Source of the DNA: Protonemura montana
Lineage: Eukaryota; Arthropoda; Insecta; Plecoptera; Nemouridae
NCBI GenBank assembly: GCA_947568835.1
Contig: OX387608.1
Location: 6,362,001 to 6,426,000 of the forward strand
Reading direction: 5' to 3'
Length of the DNA: 64,000 nt
Shown: positions 22,623 to 34,600 of the stretch, in pieces
Position numbering within the stretch: position 1 is the first letter of the stretch
Layout of the letters: each line of letters starts with the position of its first letter
The notes under the pieces: model-generated
Seen by the model: the letters and a program-made list of their open reading frames with translations, nothing else
What the model was told of the DNA's origin: nothing
The model's database searches: none
Translations under genes and position numbers: made by a program

Positions 22623-25600
22623 TCAAGAGGCCGTCTCGTTCAATGTATCGATGCCGCGACCCGAAAAATAAAAGTGTAGTGGTGGACCAACGTCAGGTTC
22701 GATGAAAACGTGTTGTTCGCTAAGCCCCACCGTGGTCGGTTTGAAGACCACCTTGAAGCGGAGGAACCACTTGCCCTTGATCTCGTAGGAGCGTGAAGCT
22801 GAGTGGAACGGAGACTTGAGTCTTCGGATTTGCATCTGCGTACGGTGGAAAAATGAAGTGAGTGAAGATGTTTATTAAGCAACGTCTTGATTCGTCGCGT
22901 GTGTCGATGGCGATGTTTCATACAGACAAGTGGGAAACAAATGAGAGGTGGCAAAGTACAGTCTAGCCCATGAGAGAAGATACCAGCACAAGAACTGCCC
23001 CCTGCATTGCTACAGTCTAGCTTGTGAGAGAAGATACCAGCACAAGAACTGCCCCCTGCATTGCTACAGTCTAGCCCGTGAGAGAAGATTCCAGCACAAG
23101 GACTGCCCCAACATTGCTACAGTCTAGCCCGTGAGAGAAGATACAAGCACAAGAACTGCCCCCTGCATTGCTACAGTCTAGCTTGTGAGAGAAGATACCA
23201 GCACAAGGACTGCCCCAACATTGCTACAGTCCAGCTTGCGAGAAAAGATACCAGCACAAGGACTCTCCCCTCCATTGCTACGGTCCAGCCCGTGAGAGAA
23301 GATACCAGCACAAGGACTGCCCCAGCATTGTTACAGACTAGCCCGTGAAAGAAGGTGCCAGCACAAGGACTGCCCCAACATTGCTACAGTCTAGCCCGTG
23401 AGAGAAGATACCAGCACAAGGACTGTCCCCTGCATTGCTACAGTCTAGCCCGTGAGAGAAGATACCAGCACAAGGACTGTCCCCAGCATTGCTACAGTCT
23501 AGTCCGTGAAAGAAGGTCCCAGCACAAGGACTGCCCCAACATTGCTACAGTCTAGCCCGTGAGAGAAGATACCAGCACAAGGACTGTCCACTGTGATGCT
23601 ACAGTCTAGCCCGTGAGAGAAGATACCAGTACAAGGACTGCCCCCTGCATTGTTACAGTCTAGCCTGTGAGAGAAGATACCAGCACAAGAACAACCCCCT
23701 GCATTGCTTCAGTCTAGCCCAAGAGAGAAGATACCAGCACAAGGACTGCCCCAACATTGCTACAGTCCAGCCTGTGAAAGATACCAGCACAAGGACTGCC
23801 CCCTGCATTGCTAGTCTAGTCCATGAAAGAAGGTGGCAGCACAAGGACTGCCCCCTGCATATCTACAGTCTAGCACGGAAGAGAAGATACCAGCACGGAG
23901 ACTGACCTTGCATTGCTACAGTCTAGTCCTTGAAAGAAGATACCAGCACAAGGACTGCCCCCTGCATTGCTAGTCTAGTCCGTGAAAGAAGGTGGCAGCA
24001 CAAGGACTGTTTCATGCAACTTATGATCTTATTAACTTAAAAATGACATTTCAGTTCCCAACATTGTTAGAAAAAATCTACTAAGTACCCAAAAAACAAA
24101 ATATCTTTGCAAGACAAAAGCTGAAGAGTAAAAGGAAAATGGCGGATGTCAACGGTGATGATTTGTAGTGTTTTTAAAACTGACAATAGGGGCGCATGTC
24201 ACCATAAAACAATCTGTGGCGTCTCTGCCGGGGAAGTATGTTCTCTCGCAGAATTTGATATGATGTGTTCATTCTTGAAATAAGTAAATGGAAGTGACAC
24301 GAACAAGATGCAAGTAGGCCATGGAGTTTCAGAGGCTTGGCTGTGTCTAAGAGGGTTGAAAAATGAACATTCATTCAAGAACAAGTAGGTCTGGGTTTCT
24401 AAACATGGAGAGAAATACTGACAAGGAATTAAATGTTTTGTGGAGTTAAATAACGATATCAAGAAAGTGTAAAGCAGAGAAAATAAATAAAGTAATGGTA
24501 TGAGGATGATGAAGACTAATAAACAATAAAATTAGATAAAAAGATGCATCAAAAGATATACCAAAATTGACAAAATAACTGTTAAAAGTTGGTAAAATTA
24601 ACAGGTCTGCAGCGCTCACCGTTCGCGTCTCGTCGGCAGTGTTCTTCAGCGATACTTTGAACGAGGCCATCTGCCCAATGGCAGTTGGTGGGAATTCAAT
24701 CCGATAATTGTCCGAAAAGACGGCCGCGACCAGTGATTTCAAGCCGCCGCACGGGCCCAAAGGTGAATTCTCTTTCCCATCCAAGTCGTCTCGATGTGAT
24801 GAAGACTCAGGCACGGAACGAGCGTAGCGGTTGCCTCCGGGGGTCAATGACAACGGGGCCATCACACTGGCTGGACGGAGGTGGACTTTGATTTCTCGCA
24901 TGTCGTTTTCCATGAGAACCTGCAGAATAATTGCATATTGAACCGATGATTTGCTTTGTTGAGTGACCTACTTTTTTGATAACAGGCTATGCGGCACTGG
25001 TCTAATGGCTTTGGTGAATGAGTGGGTGATGATGAACTTAACCTAGCATAGAAGGGATAAGGGTGAGCTTTGTGTCGGCATGTAGTCTACTCCTGTCCAA
25101 GGAGACCACCAGCTTATCATCCTTTCCCAAGGACAGCACAACGCGGCAATAGGATTCCTCCACAAATCCATGCTGTCGAGAGGTTGAAAAGCAAGGCAAA
25201 TGAACTTGCTGTATTAACTTTCATCCCTCCAACCTCCAACTGCTATCATCACCCTTAATGAAGTAACAGGCATAAGTTGTAGAACGTCGGGAAAACGAGT
25301 GGTTTTCAGTTTCCTCTGCCCGACCCCCTAAATCTGACTGGAGAAAAGCAATTTTTCTTGAAATTAACGCAACAAAACTGAAACCATCTCCCATCTCCAC
25401 TAACTACTTTGATTCAGTAGGCGCAATTCTTTACCTGCACAGAGCCGGATGTAAGCCGCATTGTCCGGGCCTGCGGGACGCATTTCAACGTCAGATCGAC
25501 AGTCGCTCCTGGTCCAACGCATCCCTGCATTGGTACCACAAGCAGCCACGGGCATTCAGAGATTACCTCGAAGGTCTGCGCTGAGCGAGATTTATTGCGC

Positions 25601-28600
25601 ACGGTAACGGCGAACGTTGACAGCGGAGTTAGGGTCACACAGGTTGGCGTGATGCTCCACTCGGGCTCGGTAGCACTTGGCTCTCTGAGATAGAAATGCT
25701 TTTAGCAACGAAACATTTGTTTCAGGTCACCAACGAGTTACCAATGACTTGGAATTCAATTTGTCTGAGATAGCCAAATTTGAAAAAAAAAAACCAACAA
25801 GCACACAAGATTAAATGGTAGATTCAACTTTTGGTAGCCATGGAGATGCTGAGATTGCCTGACAGAGCTTCTCAATTCTGCTATCTTATGTTACCACGGG
25901 TATATCATGGTCTAGCATAGGAGGTTCAATGGTAGATTCAACGTTTTGTAGCCATGGAGATGCTGAGATTGCCTGACAGAGCTTCTCAATTCTGCTATCT
26001 TATGTTACCACGGGTATATCATAGCCTAGCATATGAGGGTCAATGGTAGATTCAACGTTTTGTAGCCATGGAGATGCTGAGATCGCCAGACAGAGCTTCT
26101 CAATTCTGCTATCTTATGTTACCACGGGTATATATGAGCTCAATGCTCAAAGTAAAAGTGGTTAGCAAAAAAGCAAGTGACACTAACTTGAAAACCAACA
26201 GATATTAAAAAAAAACTGTTACGATTGAAGAATGGCCTTGTTCACTCCGAAACTCTCAGAAACATCAACTACAACCAGGTTTTTCAACCTCCTTTTCCTC
26301 CTTTTCTCTTCCCTAATACATTTTTTTTTGTATTATTGAAACTACCTGTTTTTTAAAGCAAATCACGAGTCGATTAAAATTGCCAAACGATCAACGGCGG
26401 CTTGAAAAGTAGGTCCAAAGACTTACGAGTCCAGGTGCTCGTGCATACTCTGGAAGAGCAGCGAAGCGTCGAACACAGAACTGTTGCCTTCCATACAGCT
26501 TGTGTCTTCGCCGCCATCGAGCAGCACAGAGGCATTCAGCACACGTAGCGAATCGAACAGCACGTTCGAGCTCGTCTGGGGAACGAGTTATCCATATTAA
26601 AATTTGTTAGTGTCAAAATTCGGGTAAACTAGTTGGTGAAGATACACCTTAAGGGTATCACATATTCCAGGGTGTCACATATATTGATTGCTTAAGTGCT
26701 ACTATTACTGCCCTAGAAAAATGTTCAAAGTGAAAATAAAATATGTCAAAAATTTGAGTGCAAGTACAGCCTTTAGACAAATTTTTAGAAGGGATGTTTT
26801 GACCCTCTTAGCTAATATTTGGCAGGACCTGGTCTTTTGAGCTGCTTCAAATAAATTCTCAGAACTGAACTGCATCAGACTGGATACACTGTCAACATTT
26901 TCACCCCGTACCTGTGGGTCTGGGAGCTTGTCGAGCCCGGGAAACGGCACCTCCCCGTCAAAGATCAGCGCCAGCGCTGCCGGCAGCGTGCCGTACCGAT
27001 GCTCCAGCGCAGCGGCGGCGGCTGGATAGCGACGAACGAGACGACGTAGGCGCAACCGAGTAGACTCCTCCCCCCACGTCACGGTGAGGCGAGCCAGCTG
27101 TCGAAGACCCAGTTCCGGGCGATGTGCCTGCGAAACAAGACATTGCGTTCGAGATTCGCAATCGATTAAGTGTGTACTTATATCGTTTATCGAGAGCATC
27201 CATTTCAAGTCTATTTCTGGTGTTTAGCAAATAAGAATGAAATATTATGAACATTAATAATAACCTCCCAAAAGTTGGTGCCCAAACAGGGACTTGAACC
27301 CCTATCATTTGCCTGGTTACAATGCCAATGAGTAATTCACATTTAATAATAATCAAATATACTTAATTAAATAATATGTTTCAAAGTTGAATCCTAAAAT
27401 TGCATTGTATGGAAATTTTATCTTGCACTGTTCATGCGCAGCAGCCGTCTGAACTTGAAGCATTGGAACCCTGAGAAAATTTGGTTAGTTCCGGGTGACA
27501 AAAATGGATGAAAACATAGAAAATAATTCATGTGGTTGCCCATGCTTAAAATTAAAAATTAAAATACTGAAATGTGTCTAGTAGTAATGTGAAGCTCTCC
27601 AGAATAGTGCATCGCGTGCCCCCACTAAACTCTCCGTGTACTAACACTTTGGTAAACACTACTCTAGAAGGTAGCACAAAATGCAAGTACCTGGTAAATG
27701 ACGCGACACTGTACTGAGCATCCTGGACAGACAACTGCCTGTGCGGGCACCACTCGAAGGATGTCTTCTCTTAGCACTCGGATACCTGTGTCGATGATGC
27801 AACAAAACATATTGATATGCAAGCAATTTATTGTTCGGAACTCTAATAAAATAAAAAATTCCGCTATGCATAGCAAGTATTTCAGTGTTATAGTAAGTCC
27901 TCCATGCATGTACTTTAATTTTCAGTTCAACAATTATCTCCAATTTCCAGTTGAACTGTCAGAACCTCTAACCAGGTGCGTGACCAATGCTTCGACAGCC
28001 GAGCAGAACGGACATGCGATTTTCCATTTAAAATCCCGTTTAAATCGAAAACAAATCTGACCGTACGAGTGCAATGAAACTGTCTTGTGATCAAAAGCTG
28101 GGAATTCAAAAGACAATGTGAAATTTGTCCTTAATTTTTTTGGCACATGGTCTTGTAAAGTGGGCTATTTCTGTCAGCGAGACAGAAATAGGATAAAATA
28201 TTCTGAAACTATTTTCAAAGACAAGATGGAAATTAATTAATTTTAGGCTCGAGTGCTTAAGAAGCCCAACTTTTAGCATCTAGCCCGACGTTGCTATGTA
28301 GTGTTAGTAGTACTATTTTGCTTGTTGCATATTGCCTCAAAAATGACCATTCATGACCATTTTTACACTTTGCCATTGTAAATTTATTTAAATACCACTG
28401 ACATAGGCAGGCAGCATCCCAATATTGCAATTTTGTTAACTCCTAGAGAAAGTGGGATTTAAATTCATTGCAATAGCAGCAATCACTTGCAGTGAAAGTC
28501 AGCTGTTTCTGTGAGCTAAGAGCTTAACTACGAGTTAAAAAATATTGTAATACCGGGCTTAAGTGCAGGTTTTTCAGTATTGTATTAAATAATAAACAGA

Positions 28601-31600
28601 TTGTTAACAAACAAAAAAATCTTCCTATTGGCTGTTGTCAAGCAAATAACAAATTAACAGACTGTTATGTTCTTAAAGTGCCACTGAGCTGAGAACAAGC
28701 CAACAAACCCAACTTTCCAAAACTCACCATGTGCTGCCAGTGAAAGATTGGCGAACATAGGGACTTCGCCGACATTTCGTATCGTCAAGGAAGCGTGGAG
28801 CAGAGAAGGTCTGTCTGTTTCCACTAGAGTCACCAGGTGCTGGCCATTCGCATCCCGTGTTGCGCCCGACACCAGCAGCCGGGCCTGGCCCCCGCATCCC
28901 ATCAGTCGTACCTGGGGGTAAGCCAGGGTTAGTCTGATGCGTTGCAGCACTCAAGACTTTGTTTAGGATCAAATAAAAATTGCGAAGCATGCATATCTCC
29001 ACGCGGTTTGAATTTTAGTTATTTAGAGTTCCGGTAATAATGTTAAATTGTCTTCACGGAAATTTTCGACCGATAACCACTATAAGAGCAAAAATGGTGG
29101 TTGGCTATTGGTTGATTTGCCGTATTAAAGTATCAATACTTTGAGTGGTAATTATTTAATTGTAGAGGTTTATTAAAAAAGACAGCTGTACGCCCCATCG
29201 CCCGGGTTTCTTGACACTCGAAACCTAGAAGCATTCTTCAATTTCGTTGGTAAAGTAGTCATTTGACAGACATTTTTTGTGAAGATAGTCCAATATTAGC
29301 ACTGTGGTAGTACGATTTAAGTATGGTGGATAGATGTGCGGATGTGTGGATAGGAACGGTACAAATTCTGATCAAAGGACAATGGAACGAACGAATAATT
29401 ACATTTTGTGGTGAGTAACGGACTTGCCATGTTTAGATTGACCCTTTTGGTCCTTTTCAGGACCACAAGTCAATCTCAACAGAGCACGTCCGTTACTCAC
29501 TACAACATTCACCCACGGCTCTGATCCACTTCAACAAACAAATAATTAGATATTTTTTCAAGAGAATTGTATGAGGAAATTACACAAACTTTTGATTGGT
29601 TATTACAACTTTATATGGACTGTTCAAAAATTTGGAAAATTATTTCTGCAAAACAAATTATTTGATTTGTACAAAATGTTCAAGTTTTTCACAATTGAAT
29701 TGTTTGATATTCAATGCAATATCAAAAAGTGTTTTCAACATTTTGGTATTAAATCCGAGTACTATACAAAATTATTTACACACTCCAGGAAATTTTAGCG
29801 AAATCACATCGCTAGAAAGTATATTTTGCAGGACATTTCAAATTTCATTCGATTTTTTCAGTGTATCAATTTTAAAAACAAAAAATCTATCACATGGTGC
29901 CCCCCACCGAACGAACCACAGTTCCACCAAACCATAACGAAAGCTCAAACATACCATACGCGAGGGCTCCGTCCCCGCCTGTGCAGACGGCGCAAAGCTA
30001 AGAGCGGCGGCGTGCGGCCCCGGCGTTGTTGGCGTGAAGACGACGGAAAGCTTACACACCTCGTGTGCGGCCATGACAATTCGCCGCCGTTCTGTAAGCT
30101 CTCCGTTCTCGCCCGCAAGCTACAAAACACAACGCAAGACCGTACACTACACACCATATTGGAAAAAGGGATACAAAAATATCAAAAAACGAAAAGAGAT
30201 AGTTAACGATGCGAATACGGTGTCAAAAGGCTGGATATTTATTGGGATGAAGCTAGAGCGAGAGAGAGAGCGCAATTGATGGAGAAGAAATCTGGCGTCG
30301 CGTGGTGAACTTGTCGAGAAATTCTTAGAATCACCGAGAGTTTTAAGTTTAGTCGCTTTGTCCTGGTCATTGATAGAGAAGTCCACCATGCGATGTCATA
30401 ACTTAAGTCTTTCTAAACTAGTAGAAGAGATTTCTATTGCAAACAAATTTCACTATATAATTATGGCACAATCAGTGTAAGCTTTATCTGTGTTGATAGT
30501 GAAATTACTGTCGCCGAGCCCAAGTTGGCCAGACCACGACATAGAGAGCCACATACCCTAAATGGGGAGTTGGACGAGACGTGAGCAATGAGCCGTGCCG
30601 ATCGCTCAAACGGGTTTTTGATGAGGAGCGCCTTCGGGTGTCTTTGGCCTAGCGCCACCGTCGTCCAAACAAGATCTCTCTCCGTCGTGCGGATGTGCGA
30701 AGCTGTGCTTACACCGCTGCCTGCGCTGCTGCCTGGTGGACATCAAGAGAAGCACCAAAATTAGGTTATGAAGATAGACAATAAGATATGACACTTACTT
30801 TTTTCTAAAAAAAAAAATATATGTTCCAATTCCATAATAATATGTACATAATAATAATATATGTTGCAATTCCAAACAAATTTTTCCAAGCTTGCTACAG
30901 AGAGAGACAAGAAAAGAGTATATACATTGGAAAATTATAGAGGGATATATAATTGATGGTAAGATAGCCAAATGAGTTATATGAAGAAAAGGAAGAAAGG
31001 AATGAATCTAACCGAGATAGAAAAGGCTGATTGCGATAGGAAAAGAGTTGCATGGGATTACAGCTAAGTCACTTTGTTTACTCAGAGTAGTTTCCGAGTG
31101 GTCTTATTGTCTTGTCTACGTTTACAATGCGGTTCAGCCAATTTGTAGTACCGCCCTCTGCATCTATCGCAACCAGCATTTTCATTCTTGGCAAGTTGCC
31201 TTCCTGGATTTTTTCTCTCTCGTTTATTAGAGGTATATCATCATGGTGGAGTAATTTAGAGTGCGTTGGAGTGGCACGTAAGGACAACGCTATTTTTCCT
31301 GATTTAGGTTTAATTCAATGGTTTTGCAGAAAAAATCTCCTCGGTTTTTAAAAGGCAGTTGCCTTTTAAAATTAATTTTTACCTTAGATTTGGAAGATTT
31401 AATAATGGCATTTGGACTATAAAAAAACTCATGTGTCCAGGGCCGTCCGTGTAGAAATTGCCAAAGTCTGCGTTTTTTGGCTTTGGTGCTTAGTAAACAA
31501 ACTCCCGTAAGAAATAACCCTTAGTGCTTTTCGACCCCTAGCACCTAGACAAACCTCTGATCAGATAAAATTCAAATAATTTGAGCATAGTCCTCCATTC

Positions 31601-34600
31601 TTTCTTTAAGTTAAAATAATTTAATTTATGATATGATTATTCGTTTAGCCACGGTAAGCGAATTACCGCAGGTATGTAATTAGCATGTTGCATATTTTCG
31701 TGCAGTGCCGCTCTGAGCGGCAGCGACAGCGCTTGGAAGGAAGAATCGGTAGGAAGGGGATAGACTTTTGGCGGCTTTGGCCAACGGAGCGCCCGCAGGG
31801 AAAGACAGTACTCTACAAGAGAATCGAACTCAGCTCGCAGATCGCGCCGCGCGAAAAGCCAGAAATATTAGGTAATTAATTGCAGATCCACATTTTTAGA
31901 AAATTCTTTTAAATAGGTCAATTTCAATTCATACTACAGCTAAAAATCCATGGTGAAAATTAATTTTGAAGGGTAAATGCCCCTTTAAGGCTTGTTGAGG
32001 TTTTAAAAATATAAGCAAGAGAAAGATGGATTGCAAAAATACAAGCAGATGTGGAGGAAAAAGGAAATTGAGGAACAAGGAATGGAAAAGAAGACAAAGA
32101 AAATAAGTTCAAAGGATGATGGAAGAAGCTGGTGAACTTGAATATTAATATATAAAAAAGAAAAATTATTTGTCATATCAAATCTAATGTCTGTAATAAA
32201 ATAGTTTGCCACTGCAATAGATGAAAAAAAAAATCAGTATATAAAAAAAAAATTTGTAATAGATTGGATCATACGCATCATAGATTGGATTTATAGGGTA
32301 ATCAAACACTTACGTGGAGATTGGGTCGTTGGATTCACTGAAGTCTGCGGTGGCTCACTGATACCAACGCTAGCATGGTCAAGTTTACCAGCGCGCTGGC
32401 CTGCGCTTGAAAGCTCACTAGGACGCAGGACTGAAGGCTGCTGCGGCTGAGACAAAAAGGGATGGAAATGTCACTTTTCTTCAGTAAAATACTAACAAAG
32501 AGGAATTAGTAGCCAGATATGTTCAGAGAAACTAATCTCAAACTCTAGACAAACTTATATTGTTATCGAATACAGAGCCATGACACTGAATAATCGTTGT
32601 GGTGAGGAAGGAAAAAGATAGGAAGTGCAACTTACCTGCCTAACATCAGAAATTAACTTCTTTATGACATCTCTAACAATGACGAAAGGAACACACCAAA
32701 ACGTTAAAATTCTAGAAATTTCTCGGCAAGTGCACCATGCGACGCCAATTTTCTTCACCGGTAAGTTACGTTCTCTCTCTGTCTCTCTTTCCTTCTTCAC
32801 CTCAACAAAAATTCTTTTCATCATCTTTCAGCATTGCTTTTTGACCACAGGGAAGGTAGGAAAACTTGACGGCTCTTCTGGTATTCTTTGAAGTTTGATC
32901 TGGGCTGATCATTAAATGTATTTTAAAAATATGTATCTGAGAAATTGAGCAGTGAGGAAACGAACCTAGTTATCAGAACAGACTTTCACCGTCGTCTTTG
33001 AGTATGAGCAGGTTATAGTCAGAGAGAAAACTTTAATGTTGAGCTATCTGCCGAGTAAACGAGCCGGTAACAGAAGGTGCTCGTGGCTGTTCTTATTAAC
33101 AAACCTCTACAATTCATTAATTACTCCTCAAAATAACGATACATGTATATCAAACTTTAAAGCTAAAATTACTAAAGATTATTTGAGCCGTAACCAGTCT
33201 CATATGCGAGTAACCTGCGAGAAATAACGAAATGAAATTTCATACGACGGTAGCTCCACTTACTGGCGTCTTTCGTCACCCTTCATTTTTGTCGGTCAAG
33301 TAGTCATTTGTTGGCCATCTTTCATGCAGAAACTTTAGCATAGGTGTTTCCTCACTAACTATAACCTACACACTCAACCCCTTCGCTCACCACTAGTTTC
33401 ACGACATCGCCATCTGTGAGTGCTGCGACGTGCGGGCAATCGGCAGGTGCCGTCCCATCGAGTAGTATCCAGCCGGAGTCCGATGCGTTGCTTTCTGCGT
33501 CGCCGTCCCAAGCAGAGAGCTCAACCCTGCACAAACAAAGCCACATTCCAGCTGCCATCGTCCGTACATGCCAGCACTAGAGGTGCCTTAACGCACCGGA
33601 GATTTTTCTTGCGTTTACTAGCTTGGGCTGGGTGTTTTTAAGTGGTCTATTAAGAACCCAACAGTCCGTTAATTTGTTATTTGCTTGGGAACAACCAATC
33701 AGAAGTTTTCGTTCGTTAACGCGCCATCGAAAAACCGGCAATTATACCCAAAATTTCACGTGGTGGTAATAATCTCTGGCCCCAGTTTTAACAACAAGAT
33801 GTACAAGATATATACATACCGATTTTAACATATTTTGTCAAACAACCTCTCTACCTGCAGAATGTTTTTACATGGATTTTATAAGTATATTAAACATATG
33901 TAGAGAAATACAATGAATGGTTACTTTCTAGAAACGAGAGCCTGCTTGCTCTGTAACTTAAATGTTGGTGTAGCTTAGTTTTTTGGTGTAATGTTGCAAA
34001 GAGGTAAAAATTACAAAATAGAACATTTTTAAATAGGTAATTAATCGAATTAATTGGAATGACCTGGGTATCGATCATGTAACTTTATCGTAAGGGATCA
34101 CGAACGTTATCTTGTTAAATAACATTTATTAATCCTGAAATTTACCGAGATAACTTTCGTAATCTCTAAAGAAAAAGTAACACTATCCCTACCTCAGTAA
34201 ACAAACAAAAAAAGGATCAAATGTACAACTTACCCATCTTGATAATCTTGATTGTCGTGCACAATAAAATCCATCGCTCCATCCAGCTCTGGCGCAACGT
34301 ATTGAGCATCGTCCCCGGACAGATCGATTAGGTTTACAGACCCAGGGGACTGTACGGTCTGCTTTTCTGAGGTGCTTTTCTGCAACGATCCTTGCTTCCC
34401 TATCTTGGTTTCTTGGACTCTCTTGGTTTCCTTGATGCTATCGGTTTCCTTGAGTGATCGATTCCGTGGGGATTCATCTAAACTCTTCAGTGAGTTGCCG
34501 CGAATGTTGGACTTGTCCTGGAAAAATCGATCTCGGCATCAACGAAATGATATAACAGCACGTTATGTTTAGTGTATATAACGGTTTCGCTCAGTTTGAA

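Noticed and set aside
22957..24009. Repeat-protein ORFs or CRISPR-like array
   Set aside because: The open frames follow from the tandem period, units are contiguous without unique spacers, and the array is inside a confident intron of a eukaryotic gene.
24446..24913. Independent 155-codon minus-strand gene
   Set aside because: It is Spd-2 exon 17 (24620-24919) read through into its intron.
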